Positions 25,038 through 36,721 of a stretch of DNA of 64,000 bases are shown piece after piece (the first letter of the stretch is position 1; each line of letters opens with the position of its first letter). A program made the position numbers and the translations under genes. The notes under the pieces are model-generated. The model saw nothing but the letters and a program-made list of their open reading frames with translations, did no database searches and was not told where the DNA came from. The stretch is from Haliotis asinina (Eukaryota > Mollusca > Gastropoda > Lepetellida > Haliotidae): positions 54,336,843 to 54,400,842 of the forward strand of contig NC_090282.1 of the NCBI RefSeq assembly GCF_037392515.1, given 5' to 3'.

Positions 25038-26039
25038 GTGTCCCGACCGCACGACCCGCACTCTCACGCAGTAGTTGTTCCGCGGTCACTCTCCGATAAG
25101 CCGTTAGGTTGTACGTTACACGCGCGGGAGAATCAATGAAGTAGTCTGTTTCTGAGGCTGCCGAGCCCATCTCCCTCCTGGCGGTGACCCACAGAGTCAG
25201 GCAGCGGCAAGGGGAGTTCAGGCCATCACACCGTACACCTTGTATATTGCGACAGATATGATGAGCTTTCCCAATCAGTCGAGCTATTTAGTCTCTCCCC
25301 TAGAATGGTTGAAGAATTGCATTGCTACCATTTTCTAGACACTGATACGTCAAACTTACCGAGTACATTAGGTTTTCAACACGAATGAACGATGACTGTG
25401 GGGCGTCCAGTTTCACTATTACATGTATTGAATGAATGGCGTCATATGTGTCGCAGTTCTTCCAACACAACTGTGTGTTACTCCTCTGTATTCGTGGACG
25501 TCTTGGATACGTTATGTCTACATTTTCAAATAGTTGTCGGAAACATGTTGGACCCAGGTGGCGAGATTCCCGAGAGTTATGTTCTTAACACTTGTGTCTT
25601 CTGACTGTACTTGTTTATAAGAAAACATTATTGTGATTGACTTATCGACTTTTCTCCAGGGTATATAGTAAATAAATTAGAGAAAATGCTAATAATTTAT
25701 ACGAATGATAAATATATCCTAATGTGATTTAAGGTCAGATTGACGACAAACGAGGACGCTGGGCTTTTGTTTTGTGAGACAACTGTTGAGTAAAACGCGA
25801 TATAGAGCTATGTCATTCCGCCTCAGACACCCAGCATCAGGAGGTATATACAAACACATATACATGCGAAAAGGATTCGCGGTCACAGAAAAACAGATGG
25901 TCACCACTTGCACTTTAAATATAGCTAAAATACAAATGTGTATGTAGGTGTATCTAAATGGGTGGGATCGCCATAAGCGATGTTTCATTGTGGAGGATAG
26001 ACGGGACACACGACTGTGATGCTTCATCAAGTTGCATAT
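25038..26039. other. Non-coding stretch
   Basis: No gene recognised. Confidence 0.35.
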
Positions 26040-26479
26040 GTGTGTTGGAGAGGGGCGGTGTGTGTGTGTGTGAGGTTGGGGCGGGGAGAGGGGGCTGTGA
26101 ATGTGTGTGTTGGGGAACAACTGATGGTGATGCCTAATGTCGTACGTGTGTGTGTGTTTGTGTGTTTGTGTGTTGAGGAACAACAGATGGTGATACTTTA
26201 TCATGTTCCATGTGTGTGTGAGAGAGAGAGAGAGAGAGTGGGTGTGTGTGAGAGAGAGAGAGAGTGTGTGTGTGTGCGTGAGAGAGAGAGAGAGAGAGAG
26301 AGTGTGTGTGTGTGTGTGTGTGTCTTGGGGAACAGCTGATGGTGATGCTTTATCTCGTGTGCGTGTATGTGTTGGGGAACAACTGATGGTGATGCTTTAT
26401 CTCGCGCGTGTGTGTGTGTGTGTGTGTGAGTGTCTGTGTTGGGGAACAACTAATGGTGATGCTTTATCTCGTGTGTGTG

Positions 26480-26512
<33 letters not shown>

Positions 26513-26862
26513 CGCGCGCGCGTGTGTGTGTGTGTTTGAGGGAACAACTGATGGTGGTGCTTTATCTCTAGTATGTCGTACAGACCCTGAAGTATATATA
26601 TCCACGAAAGCCCACGCAAGTCTAGAAAATATGGCAAGTCTAGATTTCCATAGCTTCAGAAAGCTTCTGAAAATGAAGAAAGTCTCAGGGCTCCATTTCA
26701 TTATATTATTTGTTTTCACTATGAACCTTTTTTCAGTAAAATATGTTCATTTCAGAGACTAGCTGTTAGTCTACTTTATCTCGTGTGTGTGTGTTGGCGA
26801 ACAACTGTTGGTGACGCTTTATCTCGTGTGTGTGTGCGTGCGTGCGTGCGAGTGTGCGTGTG
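26040..26862. repeat. Compound minisatellite: (GT)n/(GA)n plus a 'ggggaacaactgatggtgat' module
   Basis: A constant module of about 40 bp (tggggaacaactgatggtga then tgctttatctcgtg) recurs roughly nine times, separated by variable GT, GA and GC runs. The conserved module with hypervariable spacers explains the long frames on both strands here (82-161 codons). It is interrupted by a MITE at 26579-26763. Confidence 0.9.
26579..26763 (+). mobile_element. TA-flanked MITE, family B, best copy
   Basis: The left end TACAGACCCTGAAGTATATAT and the inverted right end TAGTCTCTGAAATGAACATAT match at most positions and each starts at a TA dinucleotide. This suggests a Tc1/mariner-type TA duplication. It has no coding capacity (185 bp). 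It lies within the compound minisatellite, whose constant module resumes just after it. Reverse-oriented relatives occur at 46833-47297. Confidence 0.65.
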
Positions 26863-26887
26863 GTTTATTTTATTTATTTATGTTATT

Positions 26888-26934
26888 TATTTGGGGGGGT
26901 GGGGGGTGGGGGGAGAGGGGCTGGGTAGGGGGGA
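26888..26934 (+). other. G-quadruplex-capable tract
   Basis: Six or more runs of four to seven G separated by one to four bases on the plus strand (ggggggg t gggggg t gggggg agag gggg and so on), right after the compound minisatellite. Confidence 0.7.
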
Positions 26935-28873
26935 ACAAATGATGGTGGTGCTTTGTCTGGCAGTCGCGTGTAGATATTAGATATTTCTATACATTTTAGT
27001 GAAACCCTTTCTTGGGTAAATATCAATGCAAACTCCAGTGTGTAAATTAGATGTTTATAAATATTTAGATGCAAAATGCCTGGCTTGGTAACACACGCCT
27101 ATGCATGGCTCGAACTAGTGCTCTAGGAGGTACACTCCCGTGTGTGTATGAACCGACACTTTTGATCTGCGTGCATGGGTTTAACTTCCATCTCTTTCAA
27201 CCGTTTACTGTGACGTGAGGTATACTGGCATGAAGGAAAACAGATACTTGAAAATATCAGCAAACTTTGTGCTGACATACTTCCCGCTGATCTGGTAGAA
27301 AATCCTTCAGCGAAGGCGTTGACTTACGGTTCGACAACCTTTTCCCAGGCTTGATCTGCCTACAAATTGGACAGAACAGCGAGAGATGAATGTCCGTTAC
27401 TAGTAAACAGATGATGATACACGGCCTGAACACGGCGTTCAGCATCATTCAAAGACTGGTGTGTGTACGAGGCTTGCTCCCAAATCTTTCCAGGCCTACC
27501 CAGAGACCGGAAACCAATTTACAGATTGACTGTGAAAACAGGAATTAGCCCAAACAGATGTAACATTATGAGGCCTCCTAACATTATACTGTGACAAAAC
27601 GACTGAGAAAGACATCATTTGTCTGTTTTGAAGGGTTCAAGCCAATAATTAAGGAATTCCCCGACCCGCACATGGCCAAAGGCCCTATGTTTCATCAAAC
27701 TCTTCCACATTTCATGCATTTCTGTAAACCATTTTATTATCTTAAATTACATTTATTCTATGCTCACGGAATAGGATCAATTATATACAGAATAAATGTT
27801 CAACAGTGCCAACTCTTGCCGTCATTCACACAGTGAAAGCAAAATGTGTTTGGATAAAATAGCGCCATTATCGAAGCTCACCCTTCAACTACCTAGGTTT
27901 CAGTGGAGCTCAGTGAATGTATGTATATGTACACTTCCATGGGCGTCCTCTGATACTAGTAGGATATATCTGTTGATATGTAATAAACAAGTCGGCGTTG
28001 ATATCATATATTATTTCCTGTTTGTTTAAACATATGTGTTATTTGGATTACATTCAGGCGTTAGCATGTACACATGTGACACTAATATCTCTACAAACAA
28101 AACACCCTTCACTTGCATGTGTGCACATGCATGCATCCGATACTGGTTTAACAAAGAAAAACCCTTTTGTCCATCGAGAGTGTGCAGTCGCTTAACCCGT
28201 CAGTCATTCTTGGTTTATTTAATCCGAATGTGTGTTTGTCTAAATCTCTGAATAATCAGACCAATTTCTGAGGCCATGACCTCTGTGTCTGTCAGACCAC
28301 CGAGAACTCGCTCTCTCTCGGGACACTGGAGGCGCCTTGCCGACAAGAAAACGGTTGCCATATTTATTTTGTCCGGGGTTGTGGTCAGCTACTTCCGGCG
28401 CACAATTTGCTTAGATTTGTTGAGTTTGGATTAGAGTTCGTCACAGAAGTGGTAATCCCCATGTCAATATGGCCGACGACTGATACAACGCTGACCTCAC
28501 GGGCAACCCCATCCTGGTAACGTTACAAGATCACTCATTCTTTGCATGTGCACAAACGTTAACTACAGCAAATACAGTCACAATGCCTGCCTCTGTGCTT
28601 GTGGCTTACACAACACAATTGTTTATATGCGACAAGAACGTGCTTTTGAGTTTGTAGCCGGGGACCAAATAGTTATAGACTTAGAGTGTATATATTGAGT
28701 ATACTTGATTGTGATATCTAAGCACACGGGTAGTTCTTCCAACCGAAAATAATTTTCTATACATTCTCTGTCTAGGTGTGATCAGACGTTTAACGTCGCT
28801 CTGGAACACAACGGCGTCATTAAACAAAGACTAATTGTCGTTTGCATTCATGATATCCGCACAGCAAAAGCAA
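26935..28873. other. Non-coding stretch
   Basis: No gene recognised. Frames at 27591-27836, 27796-28029 and 28036-28251 have no domains. Confidence 0.35.
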
Positions 28874-29009
28874 GAGTGAGTGAGTTATGATTTTACGCCG
28901 CTTTTAGCAATATTCCGGCAACGTCACGGCAGGGGACACCAGGAATGGGCTTCACACATTTTATCCATGTGAGGAATCGAGCAAACGCCACTAGGCTACC
29001 CAACCGCCC
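28874..29009 (-). mobile_element. Abalone-type tRNA SINE, internally deleted
   Basis: On the minus strand it runs from gggcggttgggtagcctagt (A-box region) through aatgtgtgaagcccattcct and gtcccctgccgtgac to a tail gcggcgtaaaatcataactc actcac. Relative to the copy at 53081-53230 it lacks most of the segment between A and B boxes, including the cccgggttcga B box. Confidence 0.75.
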
Positions 29010-29213
29010 ACAAATCAAGAAGTCTACCTGGTGTGGAATCATGCTGAATACGATCGTGTACCGTCATATGGAAGAACACCTCACATGTCATGTGTGCCTG
29101 ATGATTGTTGAATACGTCGGCATAATGTACGAGAGACTTTTCCAGCTTTTTCATCCATGCACAAAGCTACACATATATTTACTTCATTTGTTTTACAATG
29201 CCACTTTGAACAT

Positions 29214-29465
29214 GTGAGGGTCCGGGGTAGAATAGGCTTTCAGCAACCAATGCTTGCTGTAAAAGGCGACTATACATGTTGTGAGGAGGGACTAACGGGA
29301 TCATGTGGTCAGGCTCGCTGACTTGGGTGACACATGTCATCGGTTTCCAATTGTGCAGATCGATGCTCATGCTGTTGATCACTAGATTGCCTGGTCCAGA
29401 CTCGATTACTTAGAGAACGAATATTGCTGAATGCGGTGTAAAACTAAACTTACTCACTCATTCAC
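29214..29465 (+). mobile_element. Second abalone SINE family, full copy
   Basis: Starts with gtccggggtagaataggctt, continues cagcaaccaatgcttgctgt and gactaacgggatcatgtggt, then cagatcgatgctcatgctgt and tgatcactagattgcctggt ccagactcgatt. It ends gaatattgctgaatgcggtg taaaactaaacttactcact. Clearly homologous to 36265-36527 and, inverted, 59905-60091. The 3' end resembles that of the tRNA SINE family. Confidence 0.85.
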
Positions 29466-30141
29466 TACAATGACACGTTCAATTTAAGAGAGGTATGTCT
29501 GCGAACAGTCAATTCTTTGAAACAATAGCCCGGTCTGATGTGAACTCCACATAATATACATTTTCTATTTGAATGGTGCGATTATCTGTAATGACCATTT
29601 GGTCAGTTACAACAGTGATGTATGTCATGTATTCCTCCCATCCTCTGGGACCGCACATTCTACTGGCAGTACACCTCTATTATTTGCACCCTTTGAATTT
29701 GTTTATTTCATGTTTGTAATAAACTGTGAAATATCCACGTAAGATGTATGAAGCAATATTTTCATGCTGATATTTTACGTAAAATGTGCATTCTCCGTGC
29801 TTTCCCCGCAGTCGTGGAGGACATGTTTATATGTCACGTGTGATGTATTTCCGTCGTACCACAGACCAAGTCTGTACATGTTGTAATATTTTAATGGGAA
29901 TCCCAACACTTCCTCCAAATCTGATCAACACCCATGGATGCCTGAACGCATGTCTTCTCAATTTGCTGTGTTGAGAGAGATGGCCATTGATGCTGGTGTG
30001 GGCGCTAAGCAGTGGTAACTTACAGGATCGGCCGGTCCATATGTTGGGGTCAAGCTCCCCACAAATCACAGACATACTCTGTTATTACACACACACTTGC
30101 AGGATGTTGACACACTGCATATTTCGACGGCATGTATAATA
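29466..30141. other. Non-coding stretch
   Basis: Nothing recognised. Confidence 0.35.
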
Positions 30142-30590
30142 AGCACAGAGCGGATGAGGGACATGTAACAACATCAAGTGTACGTCCACACGGTGCCAGC
30201 ACAGAGCGGATGAGGGACATGTAACAACATCAAGTGTACGTCCACACGGTGCCAGCACAGAGCGGATGAGGGACATGTAACAACATCAAGTGTACGTCCA
30301 CACGGTGCCAGCACAGAGCGGATGAGGGACATGTAACAACATCAAGTGTACGTCCACACGGTGCCAGCACAGAGCGGATGAGGGACATGTAACAACATCA
30401 AGTGTACGTCCACACGGTGCCAGCACAGAGCGGATGAGGGACATGTAACAACATCAAGTGTACGTCCACACGGTGCCAGCACAGAGCGGATGAGGGGCAT
30501 GTAACAACATCAAGTGTACGTCCACACGGTGCCAGCACAGAGCGGATGAGGGACATGTAACAGTATCAGATATATACGTTCACACGGTGC
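30142..30590. repeat. 56-bp minisatellite, eight copies
   Basis: Unit starts agcacagagcggatgaggga at 30142, 30198, 30254, 30310, 30366, 30422, 30478 and 30534. Copies are nearly identical except the diverged last one. Units abut without spacers, so this is not a CRISPR array. Confidence 0.97.
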
Positions 30591-30634
30591 AATGACAGAG
30601 CTCATTCTGGGTCTCTGATCACGTAATAAATCAT

Positions 30635-30640
<6 letters not shown>

Positions 30641-30693
<53 letters not shown>

Positions 30694-30715
30694 TGCGTGG
30701 GTGCGTGCGTGTGTT
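30641..30715. repeat. (GT)n microsatellite
   Basis: More than 20 GT dinucleotides followed by GC/GT-mixed repeats. Confidence 0.98.
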
Positions 30716-31354
30716 GTGTCCATTTATCCAGAACCCCGTTTACCTTATGTCTTCAAATTAGGATCATTTTTATGTTTGATTAAAATATACGTTACTGATC
30801 CTTTGATACAACCAGCGATCAGTTCTATATTGGTTGGTTTTAAGATTGTGCATCATTTTGGCTTATCATGACACAAGTCGATGTCAGTGTTTTCCGGTGT
30901 TTACTTCCTCCTCTCGGTCAGACAGCGTATCACATGCACATCAACAGGCTATAGACGAACATCCACAGGACGGACTGGTGAGACAGGCCTGGGTGTGGGT
31001 GTATTCCAGCATCCTCTGTCGGCCTTATCACATGTTCAAAATGTCTGGTAAGACGCTGCATCACACACTTAGGACTGATAAGCGGAGATGTAGAGCTGCT
31101 TCCTGGTCAGGCCGACACTAGCCGACACTAGTGCACGTGCAGTGTAGGTCTTCATGCACCAGCTGCTTCCCATCTCCAAACATATATTCTGCTGTATGTA
31201 CAGTTATTCTTCGGCAAGTGGCACGTAGTGTTTTGAGAGACTGGAAGTATAACCGTGAGTTATCACTGATTGTTTGGCTGTGTCCAGCGCCTTTCTGTAT
31301 CATTCTAGCACATTCTGCAACAAGGGCGTTATCATATACCGTCTATCTCAAACT
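30716..31354. other. Non-coding stretch
   Basis: Nothing recognised. Confidence 0.35.
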
Positions 31355-32085
31355 CTCTACAACTGAGATGTTGCATTATATCGTGCTAACTCACACTATA
31401 TAACTGAGGTGTTGTATCATACCGTGTTAACTCACACTATATAACTGAGGTGTTGTATCATACCGTGTTTACTGAGGTGTTGTATCATGCCGTGTTAACT
31501 CACACTATATAACTGAGGTATTGTATCATACCGTGTTAACTCACACTATGTAACATAGGTGTTGTATCATACCGTCTTTAGTGGGGTGTTGTAGCATATC
31601 GTGTTAACTCACACTATATAACTGACGTGTTTATCATACCGTGTAAACTCACACTATATAACAGAGGTGTTGTATCATATCGTGTTAACTCACACTATAT
31701 AACTGAGGTGTTGTATCATACCCTGTTAACTGAGGTATTGTATCATACCGTGTTAACTCACACTAAGTAACAGAGGTGTTGTATCATACCATGTTAACTC
31801 ACACTATACAACTGGGGCGTTGTATCAAATCGTGTTATGTCACGATGTGTAACCGCTGTCTGTATCATATTGTGTTATCTCACACTATAAATCTGATGTG
31901 CGTTATCTCGCACGATGTAACGATGCTGTTATGTCGCACTATATATCTGAGGCGTTGTATCATATCGTATTATCTCGGAGACCATATCTGTATATGATCT
32001 CTGTCTCAAACGATGTAATTGAGGTGTAGTATCACATCGTATTTTCTCACACTCTGTACAAGGGTGCCGTATCATATACCGTGGC
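31355..32085. repeat. 41-bp degenerate minisatellite
   Basis: The unit is gttgtatcataccgtgttaa plus ctcacactatataactgaggt. The first dozen copies are regular, with partial units. From about 31820 the copies decay strongly. The gradient suggests older units toward the 3' side. Confidence 0.9.
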
Positions 32086-33111
32086 AATGTCATTTTCTTC
32101 TTCTCAAACATATTACTTCCAAAGATGTGTAAAGGCTGTGTGCAATTCAATACCTAGATATGTGGTTAAAAGAACCTGACATGTAATGTCACCCTGCTGA
32201 TGAAAGTGAGAGACAAATGCTCTGGACAGTGGAAGCACATGTGACCTTTGGCATACACCAGGAATAACCCGCATGGTGTCCGTCGCCACCAGAAACATGA
32301 CATGTCTCTCTAATCTGACAAACTTTCATGGCGGCAAGATCGTGGGAAGCGGGCGACTACAAAGAGAAACCATATTATAGAATCATACGTTTTGTCAATG
32401 CAGAACACTGAGGTGTAGCTGGAAATCTCCAGGGTGAGCGGATGATGTGCTGCCGAAAGTGTGCCCCATGCCAAGCGTGTCGATCAAACAACAGGGGATG
32501 TTGCATTTAGCTATGTTGACAGGGAAGCTGCAAAGTTTCTGAACCTAGTGTATTAGCTTGCAATATTCAACCGGTAACTTGCATGATGTCGTATGTGTTC
32601 ACTGTTCATCAAAGAGTAAAAATCCTTTAACTGTTGAAAGTGAAGACATAATTATTTGTCCTTGTCACACCCTGTATGCGGAAGGTCCACAATGGCCGCT
32701 CCGTGCTCCTGCTCCCAGCCTATATCCTGGCGTGTGTCCTGTGTTTACACAAGTGGCCCGTATGTCCGGCCGGCTGAACCTCTGGAGGACATGCTCAGGA
32801 AGTGGTCAGCGTAACTTGCTTTGTATAAGTCTCCATTGTCGGAATTGCACGCGGTATCAAATGGCTCTTGTTATAAGAATATGCGACAAATTCTCTTTTT
32901 TGTAGTGTGATTGTTGCCTTTGTGGACTTAGCATTGTGAGTGTATGGTTCGTGATTACTATGGCAAAATGTGGCGGTAGGCACATAGGTTTCATTCTTGG
33001 TAGACCAAAAATACTGTAGTTGTCTTCTCCTAGTTTATCATGATGTGAGAAGCGACCATTTCCGCGCACAGAAGTATCGGCATAAAGCAGAGTCGATATT
33101 TCTTCCACTCC
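32086..33111. other. Non-coding stretch
   Basis: A 115-codon plus-strand frame (32558-32905) has no recognised domain. Nothing else seen. Confidence 0.35.
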
Positions 33112-34015
33112 CATGTTGCCATACCAACAAATAACACTTCCAGCCTCCATGTTGCTATACCACCAAACATCACTTCCAGCCTCCATGTTGCTATACCACC
33201 AAACAACACTTCCAGCCTCCATGTTGCTATACCACCAAACAACACTTCCAGCCTCCATGTTGCTATCCCACCAAACAACACTTCCAGCCTCCATGTTGCT
33301 ATACCACCAAACAACACTTCCATCCTCCATGTACTATACCACCAAACAACACGTCCATCCTAAATGTTGCTATACCGCCAAACAAACTTCCATCCTAAAT
33401 GTTGCTATACCGCCAAACAACACTTCCATCCTAAATGTTGCTATACCGCCAAACAACACTTCCATCCTAAATGTTGCTATACCATCAAACAAAGCTTCCA
33501 TCCTCCATGTTGCTATTGTACCACCAAACAACACTTCCATCCTCCATGTACTATACCACCAAACAACACTTCCATCCTAAATGTTGCTATACTGCCAAAC
33601 AACACTTCCATCCTAAATGTTGCTATACCACCAAACAACACTTCCATCCTCCATGTACTATACCACCAAACAACACTTCCATCCTAAATGTTGCTATACT
33701 GCCAAACAACACTTCCATCCTAAATGTTGCTATACCACCAAACAACACTTCCATCCTCCATCTTGCTATATCACCAAACAACACTTCCATCCTCCATGTA
33801 CTATACCACCAAACAACACTTCCATCCTAAATGTTGCTATACCACCAAACAACACTTCCATCCTAAATGTTGCTATACCACCAAACAACACTTCCATCCT
33901 AAATGTTGCTATACTGCCAAACAAAGCTTCCATCCTCCATCTTGCTATATCACCAAACGACACTTCCATCCTCCGTGTACTATACCGCCAAACAACACTT
34001 CCACCCCCTCCATGC
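33112..34015. repeat. 36/33-bp minisatellite, about 25 copies
   Basis: Unit: cttccatcctaaatgttgct plus ataccaccaaacaaca (36 bp). A shorter version has ccatgtactatacc (33 bp). Variants (cagcctccatg early, catcctaaatg later; ccgcc/ctgcc/ccacc) form blocks that repeat as a higher-order set of about 140 bp. Both lengths are multiples of 3, so long frames stay open on both strands (67-157 codons). No start context or domain supports coding. Confidence 0.95.
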
Positions 34016-34054
34016 TAAAAAAACCCTGTGAATAATGCCATTATCAAGATCGTG

Positions 34055-34450
34055 TGCCGTATTCTTATTTGCAGGCGATTCACCATAACATTTCAAACAT
34101 GTTTTGTCAACTTTAGTTAACCAGATGTTGTTAACATGCATAGGTTCTCTTCATAGCACGTGAACAGTGCACTTTAGTTAACCAGATGTTGTTAACATGC
34201 ACTGGTTCTCATCATAGAAAGTGAACCGTATTCTTATTTGCAGGCGATTCACCATAACATTTCAAACATGTTTCGTCAACTTTAGTTAACCAGATGTTGT
34301 TAACATGCACTGGTTCTCTTCATAGAAAGTGAACCGTCTGCTTTAGTTAACCAGACATTGGTAACACGTAAACAGCATATACTTTAGTCGACACGTTGTC
34401 AACCTTCCTTGATTCTCGTAACAACAGGTGGACAGTGCACTTGTTTTACC
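34055..34450. repeat. Nested repeat: ~70-bp units inside a ~165-bp duplication
   Basis: ctttagttaaccagatgttg ttaacatgcactggttctc recurs three to four times with decay. The block starting cgtattcttatttgcaggcg occurs twice, at about 34058 and 34228. The TTAAC/GTTAA content makes each unit partly palindromic. Confidence 0.85.
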
Positions 34451-36264
34451 AGACGTTGTGAAGATACTGTGGGTTGTTGTCGATAGATAATCAGATACGC
34501 AGCTGAAAGAACAAAATGAAATTCAGTTGACGGGATTCCCTGTTAAAATATATCACCAAATACAAAAGTAATGATGCATGCGCAGCAAACATTCGACAAC
34601 TGTTTTATGCTCGCTGGTGCGTTAGACACGCTAAACATATTTGCTGAATGCATGATTTTCTAGTCAGTTAACTTACATGACCTCTTGCAATATACCCAAA
34701 GCGTTTCCGGTAAGTCAGCCATGGATAGTGCTGTAAGTAAATAGTGCTGTAAATTGCATTATGATATGAATCCGCTAAAATTGACATCGCAATATGTTGT
34801 ACGGAAACATGGCCTCTTGCACACCCAAATTAGTAAAATGCTTTAACGTCGGTAAAGAAAATCTAAAGGTATCCCATCTGCTGTTAGCTTCACAATCAGC
34901 ATGTCACACCCCGCCTACACCAGGCATATGGTTAAGGTCAATCTGAAGGCGTATTATCAGGCGTTTCATGTTCGTGTTTTGTACTGGTGTATGCCATCCA
35001 AAACTTGGCCTTGTAAATGCACATGTTTGTGTTTTACACTGGTGTATGACACTGTGTCTTGTAAATGTACATCTTTTCTACTGGTTTATGACTTGACATT
35101 GTTCATGTTTGTATTTTATACTGGTGCTTATGGTACGATGAGTGACCGACCAACAGACAGAAGGAGAGTTGTTCGTCATTTCTACAGAGGAGTGCAGGAT
35201 ATAGTACAAGGCACACCGCCATATATGTATTGGTTTTGTTGCAGACAATTTGCACGGTCTATTTGTAATTCGAAAACTCAGAGACAACGTATTAATGCCT
35301 TTCAGAACTAATGAAATTCGAATCCATCTGTACCAAGAGGTGGCCACAACAAGTCGATGAAACAAACAAGATTACCAGCAAAATGTGCCGCACGTGGCAA
35401 GAGGTATTAAGCGTTTGGGGGTTTAAAAACGATTACAATCTAAGGATTATCAAGAGACTGATGGTTGCAATGGAAACACCTGTCCAGGGGATGTGTGTGT
35501 CGCGGTACGCCAGTTCATTTTGATAACATAACCGGTCATGGAGTGAAGGCAAGACTAACCTCTGAGCTAGCTCGAAGGCCACACATGCTTGGCCAGTGAA
35601 TACACAAATGCAATGTCACTTGAATGTTGCACCACATATGACCAGGTAGTATGAGGGGTTGTTTTTATATCGAGCAGGCGACTTCCGACTAAAACAGAGA
35701 GGCAAACAGAAACCAGAATGTCAAAACACATGATAACTATAAAGCTGGGGAAAGGATGAACTACAAAAAAAATGAAACTGGGGCAGGGCGAGGGAGTTGA
35801 GGAAGTGCATGTTTTGATGAGTTTCCCGCGCCGTCAGAGCAGACGACCAGCTTGAGCTGGCATTAAAAACACATGGTAGGCCCCGTTTGTCTGTCAGCTT
35901 CTCTCTCGCTCTAATCACCCAACTCATAATTTGATATCAGATGTATGTATCTTCGTCCGTTATGTCTGTTGAACTATTTGCAAATGCAGGTCAAGGTTAG
36001 TGGACTTGAAAAATCTTCGTGCAATTTTGGTGAACCCTCAACACGTTATCAACTGACATATTGTCAATACATGAACGCATTTACGATCATCTACGATACG
36101 GAACTATTACTTCTCTGAGTATTCCATGCCGATGTTTATTTCCATGCCGATGTGATCTATGCTCCACGAGCGTATTGGTGATGCGTTGTGTTTCCCTCGG
36201 GTGAATCTAGAATAATTAATGTTCTCTATGAACAATGACTGCACGAGCACCATCTATACTGGAG
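34451..36264. other. Non-coding stretch with decayed repeats
   Basis: At 34965-35130 a decayed repeat of about 50-60 bp (cttgtaaatg..cat.tttgtgttttacactggtgtatgac) occurs three times. It explains the 136-codon frame at 34901-35311. No domain found. Confidence 0.4.
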
Positions 36265-36527
36265 ACCCGTGAAGGTCCCGGGGTTGCATAGGCCTTCAGC
36301 AACCCATGCTTGCCTTAAAAGGCGACTATGTTTTTCGTAGGAGGCGACTAACGGGATCATGTGGTCAGGCTCGTTGACTTGGTTGGCACATGTCATCGCT
36401 TCCCAGATCGGGCAGATCGATGCTCATGTTGTTGATCACTGGATTGTCTGGTCCAGACTCGATTATTTACCGACCGCCGCTGGAATATTGTTGAGTGCGG
36501 TGTACAACTATACTCACTCACTCACTC
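36265..36527 (+). mobile_element. Second abalone SINE family, full copy
   Basis: acccgtgaaggtcccggggt ... cttcagcaacccatgcttgc ... gcgactaacgggatcatgtg ... gttgatcactggattgtctg gtccagactcgattatttac ... ggaatattgttgagtgcggt and a (actc)n tail. It is closer to the apparent consensus than the 29214 copy. Confidence 0.85.
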
Positions 36528-36721
36528 TATACTGGAAATCAGGAATAGAGTGGTATCTTGAAATGAGTTTCCTTTCAGATGGTGTACGTGTTTTAATGGG
36601 CCAGTTATCGTTACGGATAAAATGTACCTACAGTTTCATTTAAAAAAAATACTCTATACATTTGCATAAATGAAACCAGGGTACTTAATTGAAAAAAAAC
36701 ACTATTACCTATTCCCGAAGA
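36528..36721. other. AT-rich spacer
   Basis: Contains two A-runs; nothing else. Confidence 0.4.

Noticed and set aside
26016..26571. Cys/Val-rich and Arg/Glu-rich frames
   Set aside because: Direct translations of GT and GA microsatellites.
30142..30590. Regular 56-bp repeats that could suggest a CRISPR array
   Set aside because: The whole unit is conserved and units abut with no variable spacers. The rest of the window is eukaryotic.
33030..34035. Many overlapping frames of 67-157 codons on both strands
   Set aside because: They are produced by a 36/33-bp repeat whose period is a multiple of 3. All frames are equally open.
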